DNA from: Paraburkholderia sp. FT54
GTDB lineage: Bacteria > Pseudomonadota > Gammaproteobacteria > Burkholderiales > Burkholderiaceae
NCBI RefSeq assembly: GCF_031585635.1
Contig: NZ_CP134196.1
Coordinates: 620,001-684,000 of the forward strand
Length of the DNA stretch: 64,000 nt
Reading direction: 5' to 3'
Part shown: in pieces, positions 8,925-19,883 of the stretch
How the letters are laid out: every line of letters starts with the position of its first letter
Numbering within the stretch: position 1 is the first letter of the stretch
Program-made: the position numbers and the translations under genes
The notes under the pieces: generated by a model
Told to the model about the DNA's origin: nothing
Seen by the model: only the letters and a program-made list of their open reading frames with translations
The model's database searches: none

Positions 8925-10652
8925 ATGACTCTCTCCCGACGCCTGCTTCTCACACTATTAGTCGCCCAGCTAACCCTGCTGTTCGTGGGCATTCTCGGGC
9001 TATGGCATCTGAATCGGGCACAACAACGTTTTCAGTCTGTGCAGTCCGATATCATTCCCAGCATGAAGGAATTGAGCGGCGCCAAATATGACATCGCGGG
9101 CTTCGGCCGGCTAAATTACCGCTACCTTGTCAGTGCGGATCACGCCGATACCGCAGACGAGGCTCAAGTCGAAAAAGAGGTCGTTGTCCTCAACAAAAGT
9201 ATCGATGATCATTTCGCCGCATACGAGCGCAGTGACGTTTCGGACGAAACTGACAGCCAGATGTTCCAGGCCGACAAGTCGAATATCGCGGCTTACCGTG
9301 CAGCCCGGGAAGGCTTTCAGGCGAAAGTCCATGCGGGAGACGCCGAAGGTGCGAAGGCCTTGCTGGTCGACGGTGCTGTTCACAAGGCAGCCGGGGCGCT
9401 GACATCGGGTCTCGAGAGCCATATTGCCTACAACAACAAGCTCGGCGAGGATCTGCGCGATGCGAACAACGCAGCTTACGCCCAGGCTTTCTGGCTGTTA
9501 GTGAGTTGCGTCGTCGCGGCGCTGGTCGTGAGCGGCGGCCTGGGCATCCAGCTTTACCGCGCGATTACTTCCGGCTTGAAGAATATCCAGCAGACGTTAC
9601 AGGAAGTTAGCCAATCGCTGGACCTGACCCACACAGCGAAGGTCGGCCGTATGGACGAGATCGGTCAAACTGCAATTGCCTTCAATGCCTTGCTGGCGCG
9701 CGTGGGGGCCGTTGTCGGCGAAGTCAGGCTCTCGGCGAGTTCGGTTGCTGTCGCCTCCAGGCAGATCGCGACTGGCAATACCGATTTGTCCCAGCGCACG
9801 GAGGAGCAGGCTGCGTCGCTTGAGGAAACCGCGTCCAGCATGGAGGAGCTGACAGCCACGGTTCGGCAGAATGCGGATAACGCGAAGCAGGCCATGACGC
9901 TGGCGACTACGGCGTCGGATATTGCCCGGCGCGGGGGTGAAGTGGTCGGTCGCGTGGTTGAAACAATGCACGGAATTTCCGGCAGCTCGACCAAGATGGC
10001 CGAGATCATCACGGTGATTGAAGGCATTGCGTTCCAGACCAACATCCTTGCGCTCAACGCAGCGGTCGAGGCGGCGCGTGCCGGCGAACAGGGACGCGGT
10101 TTTGCCGTCGTGGCCGGCGAGGTCCGCACACTCGCGCAACGCAGTGCGACTGCTGCGAGAGAGATCAAGGACCTGATCGGCGAGTCGGTCAGTCGGGTGG
10201 ATGCGGGCTCGAGGCTTGTGGACGAAGCAGGAAGCACGATTAGTGAAATCGTCCGGTCTGTGAAGCATGTCACCGATATAGTGAATGAAATCTCGGCGGC
10301 GTCGGAGGAACAGCGCACCGGCATCGAGCAGGTCAATCAGGCCGTCATGCAGATGGACCAGGTCACCCAGCAGAATGCCGCGTTGGTGGAAGAGGCGTCA
10401 GCAGCTGCCCAGTCGATGGCAGGCCAAGCCGATACTTTGCAAAGCGCGGTTGCGGTCTTCAGGATCGGCGAGACGGAGTCAATCACGCCGGGCGTCGACG
10501 CCCGGCGGAGCGAACCGCGCCGGTCGGCTTCGGGGGGCCGCACGTCTCGTCGAGTGGAGTCGGCTCCGTCGAACAAGGGAGCCATCCTCGTTGCAGAGGG
10601 GAGTGCACTAGGCACTTCCGATGCCGGTGGTATGAACTGGGAAACATTCTGA
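8925..10652 (+). CDS. Methyl-accepting chemotaxis protein with NWETF tether
   Basis: The 575-residue receptor has a first membrane helix in [20 protein letters not shown], a periplasmic four-helix-bundle sensor (about 30-185), a second helix around 190-212, a HAMP domain, and a methyl-accepting signalling domain with the hairpin tip [20 protein letters not shown]. The protein ends in NWETF, the pentapeptide that recruits CheR and CheB in enteric receptors. It senses an unknown ligand and controls the CheA kinase. The start is set by the FliA promoter just upstream. Its ligand cannot be inferred, but it sits beside the tartrate operon and may sense an organic acid. Confidence 0.92.
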   Translation: MTLSRRLLLTLLVAQLTLLFVGILGLWHLNRAQQRFQSVQSDIIPSMKELSGAKYDIAGFGRLNYRYLVSADHADTADEAQVEKEVVVLNKSIDDHFAAYERSDVSDETDSQMFQADKSNIAAYRAAREGFQAKVHAGDAEGAKALLVDGAVHKAAGALTSGLESHIAYNNKLGEDLRDANNAAYAQAFWLLVSCVVAALVVSGGLGIQLYRAITSGLKNIQQTLQEVSQSLDLTHTAKVGRMDEIGQTAIAFNALLARVGAVVGEVRLSASSVAVASRQIATGNTDLSQRTEEQAASLEETASSMEELTATVRQNADNAKQAMTLATTASDIARRGGEVVGRVVETMHGISGSSTKMAEIITVIEGIAFQTNILALNAAVEAARAGEQGRGFAVVAGEVRTLAQRSATAAREIKDLIGESVSRVDAGSRLVDEAGSTISEIVRSVKHVTDIVNEISAASEEQRTGIEQVNQAVMQMDQVTQQNAALVEEASAAAQSMAGQADTLQSAVAVFRIGETESITPGVDARRSEPRRSASGGRTSRRVESAPSNKGAILVAEGSALGTSDAGGMNWETF

Positions 10653-10662
10653 ACGGCGGAAC

Positions 10663-10812
10663 TCACCAGACGGCGGCACGCTGCCGAAGTCCGATCAACC
10701 TCAAATCTTCGGCGATCAGGCTGAACTGAAACCTGAAATACCAGCGCACCGCGCAACTGATGAGCGCCGCCGGAAAGCGATTACCGTGGTCACGCGATTT
10801 TCTTTTCTCCAT
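10663..10812 (-). mobile_element. IS6-like transposase N-terminal remnant
   Basis: On the minus strand this frame contains GNRFPAALISCAVRWYFRFQ and FSLIAEDL, resembling the N-terminus of IS6/IS26-type transposases (pattern: RFP..VI..AVW.YFRF.LS.R..E..). The DDE catalytic part is missing. It abuts the broken end of the oxalate decarboxylase copy, so an IS insertion followed by deletion probably truncated that gene. Two shorter look-alikes occur near 39.43 and 43.49 kb. Confidence 0.55.
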
Positions 10813-11278
10813 CGCGCAATCGTACGTGATCGCCTTGCGAACGTGACAGAGCCTTTCCGTCCACGATGATCGCCCACCTGGCCTGCTGGTGCCAGTGCAT
10901 CCCGCGCATGCCGTTGGCCGCGAGACGCATGCTGACGCTCGAGATGTCTTCCGGAATCGCAAAGTCGTCCTGCGTCGCTTCACCTGCCCATCCGCCGTTC
11001 TGATAGCGCTTGTGCGCGTCGTTGAACGAGGTCCAGAAGAGCGGCAGGCCATTGACGTCGGCGGCCGGCGGATTCTGGAACGATGGGGACTGGCCCGCGA
11101 GCGTCGGGCTTTGCGGGCCCGGGTCGCTCAGGCTGGTAGGGCTCTTCGCGTTGATCTGGCCTTCGGGCGGCCGGTCCGGGCTGCCGGACGAAGCTGCCTG
11201 GGCGGTGGCAGCCGCGCCGAGGGCGGCCGCCGATGCAGTAGCGCCTACCAGAACTTTGCGTTTAGACAGATCAGTCAT
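10790..11278 (-). pseudogene. Truncated bicupin oxalate decarboxylase copy
   Basis: The N-terminal 130 or so residues parallel the intact oxalate decarboxylase at 23740-24996: signal-like MTDLSKRKVLVGA, the FNDAHKR(Y)QNGGWA block and the first cupin GMRGMHWHQQARW. Three defects show decay: the twin Arg of the Tat signal is KRK, the metal-ligand Glu of HWHxxxEW is Arg, and the frame leaves the family at about 10870 and ends in IS-like DNA. The second cupin is absent. It is therefore a degenerate paralogue. A short N-terminal fragment could still be translated but could not bind the active-site metal normally. Confidence 0.8.
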
Positions 11279-11422
11279 CGTGAATCCTTTACCTGTGGTT
11301 AAAGCGCGATCGATAAGTTGATTCCAGTTACTGCGTAGTGTGTATAGATAATTAGGATGCTTGATCTATATGGTTGGGGAGCGCGGTTTTTACGGACCAG
11401 TCAAAGCCGGTCAGGTCGATCC

Positions 11423-12940
11423 TCAATCCGGTTCGCGAACGTCACCTGGCGCGTGGTGAAGCGCAAGCGGATTGAAGGGGATCGTTTGTTTCGAGGTCGG
11501 CAGATCCGCCGTGCTCCAGCCGCCGCCCACCGCGCCAATCATCCCGACAGCTGCCTGTAGTTGGCGGGTCTGCACCTGAACCGTTGCCAGCTCGGCGCTC
11601 AGCGTGGCGACCTGCGCAACGGTCACACTAAGGTAGTTGTCCAGACCGTTGGTATAGAGGCGCAGCGCGAGATCCTGCACCTTCCGCGCAGCCTTGAGAG
11701 AATCTTGCTGCTGGGTGTTCTCCGAGACAAGACTGTTGGTCAGCACGAGCTGGTCTTCGACCTCGCGAAACGCCTGCAGCACAGTCGCGCGGTAATTGTC
11801 CGCGGCCTGCGTGAACGCCGACTTGCTCTGCTGCTCCTCCGCTCTGCGCAGTCCGCCTTCGAAGAGCGGCAGGACGGCCGATGCGCCGACTGACCAGAGG
11901 CTGTTGGACAGGGAAGCGAGCCCGCCGAAGGTGTCGTTCTGGAATCCCGCATTGGCGCTCAACTGAATGTTCGGATAGAACGCCGCGCGCGCCACGCCGA
12001 TCGCCGCGTTTTCTGCCGCCATCTGTCGCTCGGACTGTGCGATATCAGGGCGCCGTTGCAGTAGGGCGGAGGGCACGCCCGCCGGAATGGTGGGGACCGC
12101 CAGGGACGTCAGTTCTTCGGCGGGCAGGCTGAAGATCGACGGGTTTTCGCCTGCGAGCACGGCGATTGCGTGTTCGAGCACGCCGCGCTGCGCCTGGATG
12201 TCGGTATCGGCTGCCTGTGCCGAGGAGAGCTGGTTCTGAGCCCGCTCGACGTCGAGACCTGCCGCAATCTTCCCGGCAAAACGCAGCTTCGTGATCTTGA
12301 GCGCGTCGCCGTAATAGGCGAGCGTTTTCGTATAGACCGCATGCTCCGAGTCGAGCCCCCGCAGCGCCATATAGTCATCGGCCAGTTCGATTTCGAGGCT
12401 CAGGCGTGCCGATGCAACCATCGCGGCAGTGGCCTGGGCGTTGGCCTTCGCATAGTTGGTCCGATTCCGAATTTCGCCCCAGAAATCCGGCTCCCACGAC
12501 AGGGCCGCCCCGTAGCCGAGCGTACCTTCCTCACTCAGCCCGCCTCCGTTGGCGCGGAACAGTCGGTGCTCGGATTGGCGGTTCTGCGATCCATACGTCT
12601 GGGCGCTCAACTGCGGAAACAACTGCGAGCGGGCCTCGCCCACGATATCGCGCGCCTGCGTGTAAGTTTCCTCCGCTGCCTGAAGATTGGGGTTGGCGGC
12701 GTTCAGGCTGGCTTCCAGATGATCGAGTTGTTGATCGCCGAACATGGTCCACCAGTCACCTTGCATGAGCTGCGCTTCCGGATGCGCGAGCGCGAAGGGC
12801 CCGGTTCCTTTGTAACTGGCGGGCAGCGCCATTTTCGGTGGCGTATAGGGCGGCGCAAGACTGCACCCGGCAAGCGGACCGAGCAGCATCAGGACCGTGG
12901 CGACGGCAAGACGGCAACGAGGATTGAAGTAACGCATCAT
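11423..12940 (-). CDS. RND efflux outer-membrane channel (NodT/OprM-like lipoprotein)
   Basis: The 505-residue product has a lipobox (GPLAGC) and two OEP repeats typical of TolC/OprM channels, with landmarks such as WEPDFWGEIRNR and LLQRRPDIAQSERQMAAENA. It forms the trimeric exit duct through the outer membrane for the pump encoded upstream. Its ATG overlaps the stop of the adaptor gene in an ATGA junction at 12937-12940, so the two are translationally coupled. The C-terminus extends about 30 residues past the usual end of the coiled-coil barrel. Confidence 0.92.
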   Translation of the reverse strand: MMRYFNPRCRLAVATVLMLLGPLAGCSLAPPYTPPKMALPASYKGTGPFALAHPEAQLMQGDWWTMFGDQQLDHLEASLNAANPNLQAAEETYTQARDIVGEARSQLFPQLSAQTYGSQNRQSEHRLFRANGGGLSEEGTLGYGAALSWEPDFWGEIRNRTNYAKANAQATAAMVASARLSLEIELADDYMALRGLDSEHAVYTKTLAYYGDALKITKLRFAGKIAAGLDVERAQNQLSSAQAADTDIQAQRGVLEHAIAVLAGENPSIFSLPAEELTSLAVPTIPAGVPSALLQRRPDIAQSERQMAAENAAIGVARAAFYPNIQLSANAGFQNDTFGGLASLSNSLWSVGASAVLPLFEGGLRRAEEQQSKSAFTQAADNYRATVLQAFREVEDQLVLTNSLVSENTQQQDSLKAARKVQDLALRLYTNGLDNYLSVTVAQVATLSAELATVQVQTRQLQAAVGMIGAVGGGWSTADLPTSKQTIPFNPLALHHAPGDVREPD

Positions 12941-14214
12941 TTCGGCTCACTCGTCGCAGCTGCGGTGTTGCCTTGCTGATTCCCGTCTGAATGCACCGGC
13001 TGAGATGCCACAGTTCGCACCTGCGCTTGCGGCGCGACGCCCGGCACGCCGCTTACGACTTGCACTTTCTCGCCTTCGAGGGTGCCCGCGGAAGGATTGG
13101 CGATGAAGCGGTCGGTGGGTTGCAGGCCGGAGAGCACCTGAACGTTCTGGCCGAGATTCAGCCCGAGCTTGACGTTCTGGAGGTGCACCCGGTTGTCCGA
13201 ATCGATGACCGCCACCTGCATGCCCTGGTCGCGGAACAGCAGCGCCTGTTCGGGCACGACGAGCACGCTCTGGTTGGCGGGCACGACAAACTGAACCGTC
13301 GCATAGGTGCCTGGCCAGATCAGATGATCCGGGTTATCAGCCACCAGTTCCGTGACGACGGTTCGCGTCTGCGGGTTGAACGCATTAGCGGTGGTCAGGA
13401 GCGTTGCCTTGAACTCGCGGCCCGGATACTGGGCCAGCGTGAAAGTCGCCTCGAGGCCCGGCTTCAGCATGTCCGCATAGTCCTGCGGCACGGAAACGAA
13501 GAGCCGCATCTTGTGGATATCCGCTACCGAGAACAGCTCGTCCGCCGTTCCCCGGGAACTGACGTCACCGCCCGCGGCGTTCACATAGTTGCCCACGTCC
13601 GTGTCGCGCGAGGTGACGACGCCGTCGAAAGGCGCCACGATATTCTTGAACCCCTCCAGCGCGTGGTAGCGCGCAAGGTCATGCTGGGCTGCCAGCACTT
13701 GAGCCTGCTTCGCCGCGGCATCCGCGACTTTCACGTCCACCTCTTCCTGCGCGACGGCTTCCGTGCCCGCCAGTGCCTTCCAGCGTTTCGCCGTCACATT
13801 GGCAAGCGTGCCGTTGGTTTTCGCCACGTCGAGATTTGCGACCGACGTCTGGTATTGCTCGTCGACGGTAGGCGCGTCAATCGTGGCGAGCAACGTACCG
13901 GCCTTGACGGACGCGCCGTAATCCACGTACCACTTGCGCACGTAGCCGGAAACCTGCGCATAGATCGGCGCGGTGTACCAGGCCTTGATGTTGCCGGGCA
14001 GCGTGACCGTTCGCGTGGCGGGTCCTGACGTAGGCGACATCACCTGAACCTGCGGTACGGACTCCTCGTCGGCGACCGATTTAAGATCGGTGACAGTGTC
14101 GTGGCGCTCGACGATGCCGTGGACAACAAGGCCGGCAAGAACAAGGGCGGCGATCGCGGCGGACAATTTGGGTCGGATTCGGCTCGGAGCCGCAACTTCG
14201 CGATTTACGTTCAT
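12937..14214 (-). CDS. RND efflux periplasmic adaptor (membrane fusion protein)
   Basis: A 425-residue HlyD/AcrA-type adaptor: one N-terminal membrane anchor (IAALVLAGLVVHGIV), lipoyl-like halves around KAWYTAPIYAQVSGYVRKWY and GVVTSRDTDVGNYV, a short alpha-hairpin and a beta-barrel domain. It bridges the inner-membrane pump and the outer-membrane channel. ATGA overlaps at both ends (14211-14214 with the pump, 12937-12940 with the channel) show a tight operon. The C-terminal tail is low-complexity and Gln/Ser-rich. Confidence 0.92.
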   Translation of the reverse strand: MNVNREVAAPSRIRPKLSAAIAALVLAGLVVHGIVERHDTVTDLKSVADEESVPQVQVMSPTSGPATRTVTLPGNIKAWYTAPIYAQVSGYVRKWYVDYGASVKAGTLLATIDAPTVDEQYQTSVANLDVAKTNGTLANVTAKRWKALAGTEAVAQEEVDVKVADAAAKQAQVLAAQHDLARYHALEGFKNIVAPFDGVVTSRDTDVGNYVNAAGGDVSSRGTADELFSVADIHKMRLFVSVPQDYADMLKPGLEATFTLAQYPGREFKATLLTTANAFNPQTRTVVTELVADNPDHLIWPGTYATVQFVVPANQSVLVVPEQALLFRDQGMQVAVIDSDNRVHLQNVKLGLNLGQNVQVLSGLQPTDRFIANPSAGTLEGEKVQVVSGVPGVAPQAQVRTVASQPVHSDGNQQGNTAAATSEPK

Positions 14215-17200
14215 ACATGAGACTCCGTGGCATTTTTGTCGTTGCGATGCATCATCGCGAACACGCAGGGAACAAACAGCAAAGTGGCAAACGTCGCGAC
14301 GAGAAGTCCACCAATGACCGCGCGTCCGAGCGGTGCGTTTTGAGTGTTGCTCATGGACATCGGCAGCATCCCGATGATCATGGCGAGGGCGGTCATCAGA
14401 ACCGGGCGGATACGGGCATAGCCGGCTTCGATGGCGGCGACGATCGCATCACCGTGTTCCGCGAGGCGCTCACGGGCATACGACACGACAAGGATCGAGT
14501 TGGCCGTCGCCGTGCCCATGCACATGATTGCGCCCGTCAGCGCGGGCACTGAACCGGTCGTATGGGTGAGGAAGAGGCTCCACACAATGCCAGCGAGTGC
14601 CCCTGGCAGTGCCGTGATGATGATGAAAGGGTCGAGCCATGACTGGAAATTGACGACGATGACGAGATAAACCAGCAGCACGGAAAGCGCCAATCCCCCC
14701 AGAAGTTGCGCGTATGCGCTGTTCATCGTCGTAGCCTGGCCGCGCACGTGCACGCTCGCGCCATGCGGTACCTGCGAATTCATCTCCTTCACGACCTGTT
14801 GGACTTGATCGTAGACAGCGCCGAGGTCGCGTCCCTGGTTGCTGACGTAGATATCGATCGAGGGCAGGATGCTGTAGTGAGACACCAGCAAAGGCGTGCC
14901 CGTTTGCGTGACGGTGCCGAGCGCGCCCAGCAACTGCGGCTGCGGTCCACCTGCCTTGCCGCCGTTGCCTTGAGCGATCGGAATCGTCTCGAGGTCGTTC
15001 ATCGACGCGAGCTGGTCTTGCGGCGTCTGCAAGTTGACGAGGTGCGAGACGCCGGTCGTCGTGTCGAGCCAATACGTCGGCGCCGTCTGCCCGCTGCCGG
15101 ACAGTGTCGCAAGCGCGTTGTCCGCGATGTCGGCTTCGCTCAGGTTCATACCGGAGGCAAGCGAGCGGTCCGCGGCAACCCTGAGCGTCGGTTCGTTGAA
15201 CGCCTGCTGAATGTTGACGTCGGCCGCGCCTGGAATCTTGTGCAGGCGTGCAGCAAGCGTCTGCGCGAAGGCCATGTTCTGCGTTTGTCCGCGGCCCGAG
15301 ATCTGCACATCGATCGGTGCGGGCAGGCCGAAGTTCAGGATCTTGGCCGTGATGTCGCCGGGCAGGAAGGTAAACGTCGTGCCGGGGAACAGCTTCGGCA
15401 GCGCGCGGCGCAGCTTGAACCGGTAGTCCTCCACAGGCGACTGTTCATTCTTCAGCGTGATCGTGATGTCGCAGTCCTGTGGACCGATTGTGCCGTCAGA
15501 GGTATAGGCCAGGTTCAGGCTGCTGGAGGGCAGGCCGCAGTTGTCGACCAGATTGGAGACCTGGCCCGGCAGAATCTTGCGGATTTCGGCATTGGCGAGC
15601 ACCGCGATCTTCGACGCATCCTCAAGCCGCGTACCGATCGGTGCGCGCATGTGCATATCGATTTCACCCGACTTGATGCTTGGGAAAAAGTCACGGCCGA
15701 GGAACGCGAGCAGACCCATCGACGCGACCGCGAAAATGACGAAGCAGAGGATGAAGCGCTGGCGATGAGTCACGGCGGCGGTCAGCACGTCCCGGTATCG
15801 ATCACGAAAGTGCGTGAATCCCCGCTCGAAGCGGCGCTGAAAGCGGGTGAAAAAACCAGGATTGCCTCCGTGCTCATGCCCGTGCCCGTGCACCTGGCCG
15901 CGCAGCAGCCATGCGGCCATGGTCGGCACCAGCGTGCGCGAGAGGATGAACGAAGCGATCATCGCAAAGATAATGGCTTCGGCAAGCGGCCGGAACAGAT
16001 ACCCCGAGATGCCGTCCAGCTGGAACAGCGGCAGCCAGACAATACAGATGCACAGCGTCGCGACGAGCGTCGGCACGACGATCTGGTTTGCCGCCGCAAT
16101 GATGCCCGGCTCCAGCTCGGCACCTCCTTCAAGGTGGGAATCGATGTTTTCGATCATGACGGTGGCGTCGTCGACCAGAATACCGACCGCGAGCGCCAAT
16201 CCGCCAAGCGTCATGACATTGATCGTCTGCCCGGTGTAGTGCAGCACCAGGATCGAAGACAGGATCGCGAGCGGAATCGAGGTCGCGACGATCAGCGTCG
16301 AACGCCAACTGCCGAGAAAGAGCAGCACGGTCAACCCTGTCAGGATCGCTGCCGTGATCATCTCCTGAACCACCTCTTCCACCGAATCGCGCACGAACCC
16401 CGAGGCATCGTTGAGCGGCGTGACCTTCACGCCCGCCGGCAGCGTCCGGATAATGCCGGGCAGCGCCTGCTTGATGCCTGCCACCACGGCGAGTGTCGAC
16501 GCGTTGCCGCTCTTGAAGATCTGGATCAGCACGGACTGCTTGCCTTTCACCAGCACCGCGTTCGTCTGCGGCGGCGCGCCGCGATGGACGTAGGCGACGT
16601 CGCGCAGATAGACTGTCGCGCCGTTGACCGTCTTGATCGGCATGTTGTTGAACGTCGGCACATTGAGAGGCGTCGAATTCGTTTCAACCATGAAGTCGAG
16701 TCCGCCGATCTTCTGATCGCCCGCGGGAAGCACCACGTTCTGCGCCCTGAGTGCCGCCGCTACGTCGGCGGCCGAGAGGCCGTGCGCCAGCAGCTTCGCC
16801 TGGTTCAGATCGATTTCGACGTTCAGTGAAGCGCCCCCGTACGGAGCCGGAATCGAGACGCCCGGCACGGCCACCAGTTGTGGGCGCACCAGGTTGGACG
16901 CCATGTCGTACACCTGCGCGGCCGTCATGTTCTGCGCGGAGACCTGAAGGTCCAGCACCGGGACCGAGGACGCGTTGTACACCAGCACTTGAGGCGGCGT
17001 GATGCCTGCCGGCATCTGCTTCAGCACGGTCTGCGAGATGGATGCGACCTGGGCCTGGGCGGCAGCGATGTCGGTGCCCGGCTGAAAGAAGATCTTCACG
17101 ATGCCGGCGCCGTACAAGGACTGGCTCTCGATGTGTTCGACGTTAGCCACCGTCGCGGTCAGGGCGCGCTCGTAGTAGTAGACCACGCGGCCGGACATAT

Positions 17201-17375
17201 CCTGCGGAGACAGGCCGTTGTAGTTCCACACGACCGCGATCACCGGGATGCGGATGGCGGGAAAGATGTCCGTCGGGGTCTTCAATACGGCCATCGCGCC
17301 GAACAGGAGTATGAGGATGCTCATCACCACGAAGGTGAGCGGGCGGCGCAAGGCAACCAGGACAATGGCGTTCAT
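14211..17375 (-). CDS. RND efflux inner-membrane transporter
   Basis: About 1054 residues, AcrB/MdtB size. The start at MNAIVLVALRRPL (17375) is preferred over an upstream Met at 17402 because RND pumps begin just before the first helix. Proton-relay Asp pair appears in GGLALAVGILVDDATVMIEN (helix IV). Two large periplasmic loops and twelve helices are implied. Upstream of the operon there is no local TetR/MarR repressor or two-component system, unusual for such pumps. Substrates cannot be predicted; homologous operons export organic solvents, dyes or antibiotics. Confidence 0.92.
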   Translation of the reverse strand: MNAIVLVALRRPLTFVVMSILILLFGAMAVLKTPTDIFPAIRIPVIAVVWNYNGLSPQDMSGRVVYYYERALTATVANVEHIESQSLYGAGIVKIFFQPGTDIAAAQAQVASISQTVLKQMPAGITPPQVLVYNASSVPVLDLQVSAQNMTAAQVYDMASNLVRPQLVAVPGVSIPAPYGGASLNVEIDLNQAKLLAHGLSAADVAAALRAQNVVLPAGDQKIGGLDFMVETNSTPLNVPTFNNMPIKTVNGATVYLRDVAYVHRGAPPQTNAVLVKGKQSVLIQIFKSGNASTLAVVAGIKQALPGIIRTLPAGVKVTPLNDASGFVRDSVEEVVQEMITAAILTGLTVLLFLGSWRSTLIVATSIPLAILSSILVLHYTGQTINVMTLGGLALAVGILVDDATVMIENIDSHLEGGAELEPGIIAAANQIVVPTLVATLCICIVWLPLFQLDGISGYLFRPLAEAIIFAMIASFILSRTLVPTMAAWLLRGQVHGHGHEHGGNPGFFTRFQRRFERGFTHFRDRYRDVLTAAVTHRQRFILCFVIFAVASMGLLAFLGRDFFPSIKSGEIDMHMRAPIGTRLEDASKIAVLANAEIRKILPGQVSNLVDNCGLPSSSLNLAYTSDGTIGPQDCDITITLKNEQSPVEDYRFKLRRALPKLFPGTTFTFLPGDITAKILNFGLPAPIDVQISGRGQTQNMAFAQTLAARLHKIPGAADVNIQQAFNEPTLRVAADRSLASGMNLSEADIADNALATLSGSGQTAPTYWLDTTTGVSHLVNLQTPQDQLASMNDLETIPIAQGNGGKAGGPQPQLLGALGTVTQTGTPLLVSHYSILPSIDIYVSNQGRDLGAVYDQVQQVVKEMNSQVPHGASVHVRGQATTMNSAYAQLLGGLALSVLLVYLVIVVNFQSWLDPFIIITALPGALAGIVWSLFLTHTTGSVPALTGAIMCMGTATANSILVVSYARERLAEHGDAIVAAIEAGYARIRPVLMTALAMIIGMLPMSMSNTQNAPLGRAVIGGLLVATFATLLFVPCVFAMMHRNDKNATESHV

Positions 17376-17402
17376 GTAAAGGTGTCTGTGTCGGATGAGC
17401 AT

Positions 17403-17986
17403 TGCGTCGGCGCCCTGGTCCAGCGGGAACCGACGAGGTGTGTAACAGACGCCATGATCGCGGGCGCGGTTTAAGCGAACATCGCCACTCGCATTAACTT
17501 TTATTTAGTTAGCGTTTTGCGAAGTTATCGTCCGGCGCGTTCGCTGGACCGCGCTGGCCAGAGGCGGTCACCGCCAACGGCACGAGCACACCGCCGAGCG
17601 TGGCTGCGCCCCGACCTGGTCTACAGCGACACCCCAAGAGATCCCATCCCGCAACAACCCGCGGCCGGCTACCGGCCTGCCGCTCCTTTCAGTTCACGGC
17701 CAATTCCCCGCAACTGAAAGTCACCCTTAATTCATCAGATAAATTGGCGTAAACCCGTAGGACTGTCCATTTGGAAGGCGGAAACGACCGTCGACCCGGC
17801 ATGCCCTTTTGAAGTTTGTGGCTTCGAACGCGGATGAGGGCGGCCTGGTTGTCTGCGCCGTAGGCATGACGCATAGGCGCCGGGATCCGCGCGCGCCAGG
17901 GACGGCCATTGGACCGAGCGCTGCGATCGCGTCGTTAACGTCGCTTCAGCATCGGAAGCATCGTCGAGATAGGAGTTGGGGAAAGA
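17403..17986. other. Divergent intergenic region between RND operon and chemoreceptor
   Basis: About 580 bases lie between the divergently transcribed RND operon and the next chemoreceptor. An AT-rich patch at 17490-17520 carries the dyad TAACT-N7-AGTTA (17495-17511), placed where an operator or promoter of the pump operon would be expected. The open frames here show no family signatures. No FliA-type promoter was found in front of the chemoreceptor, in contrast to the one at 8863. Confidence 0.4.
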
Positions 17987-19624
17987 ATGATGTGGATTGC
18001 AAACCTGAGAATCGGGGCTCGCCTGAGTTCGGCATTTGCCCTTGTCGTGGCGCTGATCATTGGAACCGCTGTCCTCGGCATCAAGCATCTCAACTCCAGC
18101 AACGCGAAGATGGACGCCATCGTCAGCCAACGCTACTCACTGATTGCGCTGAGCAACCAGATCAAGAACAACGGCTACAAGGCCAACGCCATCCTCAGCA
18201 ATCTGCTGCTGGCCAGGTCTGAAGACGAGGCCAGCAAATACATGGACGCTTACGTCGTCATCCGCAAGGCCAACGCCGATGCGTACGACAAGCTTGAAAA
18301 GATGCTTCAGAGCGACGACGCCAAAGCACTTTTCAAGGAGCAGATCCAGGCTCGCACCGTTTATGGCGGCAGTGTCCGCAAGTTCTTCGACGAGATCAAG
18401 GCGAAGAACCAGCAGGACGCCCGCGAGCTCTACCTTGGCGACCTCGCGCGCCAGCAGGACAGCTACTACGTGCTGGTCGACAAAATGGTCGACTATCAGG
18501 CTGACCAGATGAAGAAGGACACGGCACAGGCGGCCGACGACGCCGGCGGCGCCACGGTCCAGATGCTGCTGCTGGCGCTCGGCGCGATCGTCGTCTCGGT
18601 CACCACGGCCATTGTCATCACGCGGAGCATCACGCGGCCTGTGCACCGCGCAGTCAGTCTCGCCGAAGCGGTGGCGCAAGGAGACCTGACGCATCGCCTC
18701 GACGTCGACACGAAAGACGAGATCGGCAGAATGCTCCAGGCGCTGAAGCATATGACCGAGAACCTGCACGGCATTGTGGTCCGGGTGCGCAAGGGCACTG
18801 AGACGATCACGCATGCATCGCGCGAAGTCGCGAGCGGCAACATGGATCTGTCGAGCCGCACGGAACAGCAGGCCGGTGCGCTGGAACAGACGGCAGCCGC
18901 GATGGAGCAGCTCACGTCCACGGTCAAACAGAACGCGGAGAACGCGCTCGAGGCCAACCGTGTCGCCTCAAGCGCGTCGGTCATTGCCGGCAAGGGCGGC
19001 GACGCCGTCAATCGCGTCGTGGACACTATGAGTGCCATCAACGACTCGTCGCGCAAGATCGTCGACATCATTGGCGTCATCGAGGGCATCGCATTCCAGA
19101 CCAATATTCTCGCGTTGAATGCAGCCGTCGAAGCGGCGCGTGCGGGCGAACATGGTCGCGGCTTTGCGGTGGTGGCCAGCGAAGTGCGCAGTCTCGCGCA
19201 GCGCAGCGCGGTGGCCGCCAAGGAGATCAAGGCGCTGATCGACGACTCTGTCGGCCATGTCGATCTTGGCAGCAAGATTGTCCAGGAAGCCGGGCAGATT
19301 ATCGGTGAGGTGGTCAGCAGTATCGCAAACGTCACGGCCATCGTCGGCGAAATCAGCTCGTCGATCAGCGAACAGAGCGACGGGATCGAGCAGATCAATC
19401 GCGCCGTCACGCAGATGGACCAGGTCACCCAGGAAAATGCGGCGCTCGTCGAAGAGAGTGCGGCCGCCGCACAGGCGTTGCGCGACCAGGCCGCCGAACT
19501 GACCGAAATGGTCGCCGAATTCAAGCTGGATGGCGCGCGACCCCGGAACCAGCGAGTTGGACAGATTGATGACGCGTACGACGTGACTGACGTTGTGCCG
19601 GAGCCCCTGCTGCCTGGCAACTGA
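17987..19624 (+). CDS. Methyl-accepting chemotaxis protein (4HB_MCP type)
   Basis: 545 residues: first membrane helix in [20 protein letters not shown], a four-helix-bundle periplasmic sensor with many Lys/Asp residues, second helix in [24 protein letters not shown], and a signalling domain with the conserved tip [20 protein letters not shown]. It lacks the C-terminal NWETF-type pentapeptide seen in the receptor at 8925. It likely senses a small ligand in the periplasm and signals to CheA. Its gene is alone in its transcription unit. Confidence 0.92.
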   Translation: MMWIANLRIGARLSSAFALVVALIIGTAVLGIKHLNSSNAKMDAIVSQRYSLIALSNQIKNNGYKANAILSNLLLARSEDEASKYMDAYVVIRKANADAYDKLEKMLQSDDAKALFKEQIQARTVYGGSVRKFFDEIKAKNQQDARELYLGDLARQQDSYYVLVDKMVDYQADQMKKDTAQAADDAGGATVQMLLLALGAIVVSVTTAIVITRSITRPVHRAVSLAEAVAQGDLTHRLDVDTKDEIGRMLQALKHMTENLHGIVVRVRKGTETITHASREVASGNMDLSSRTEQQAGALEQTAAAMEQLTSTVKQNAENALEANRVASSASVIAGKGGDAVNRVVDTMSAINDSSRKIVDIIGVIEGIAFQTNILALNAAVEAARAGEHGRGFAVVASEVRSLAQRSAVAAKEIKALIDDSVGHVDLGSKIVQEAGQIIGEVVSSIANVTAIVGEISSSISEQSDGIEQINRAVTQMDQVTQENAALVEESAAAAQALRDQAAELTEMVAEFKLDGARPRNQRVGQIDDAYDVTDVVPEPLLPGN

Positions 19625-19883
19625 ATGCAGCGCTGCAGCACGAAGCATTAGTAGCACAAACCAAAAAAAGGACGGAGACGCAAGCCGGGTTATGAAAACC
19701 GGCCGGGTCAAGTAAGCGCTGGCGCGTGACTACAGGGTGTGCGCACCCAACGGTCCGGGCCAACTCGCCAACTGCTCGATGGCGCCCGCCCTGAAGTATC
19801 AGACTGGAATTCCGTGGGAGGGCGTGTATCGAAGAGCGGCGGGCGAGGTCCGATTAACGGTATCTCTCCATACGCTACATACC

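Noticed and set aside
14706..16829. 707-codon + strand frame opposite the RND pump
   Set aside because: Antisense shadow of a high-GC gene; no signal, motif or ribosome binding site.
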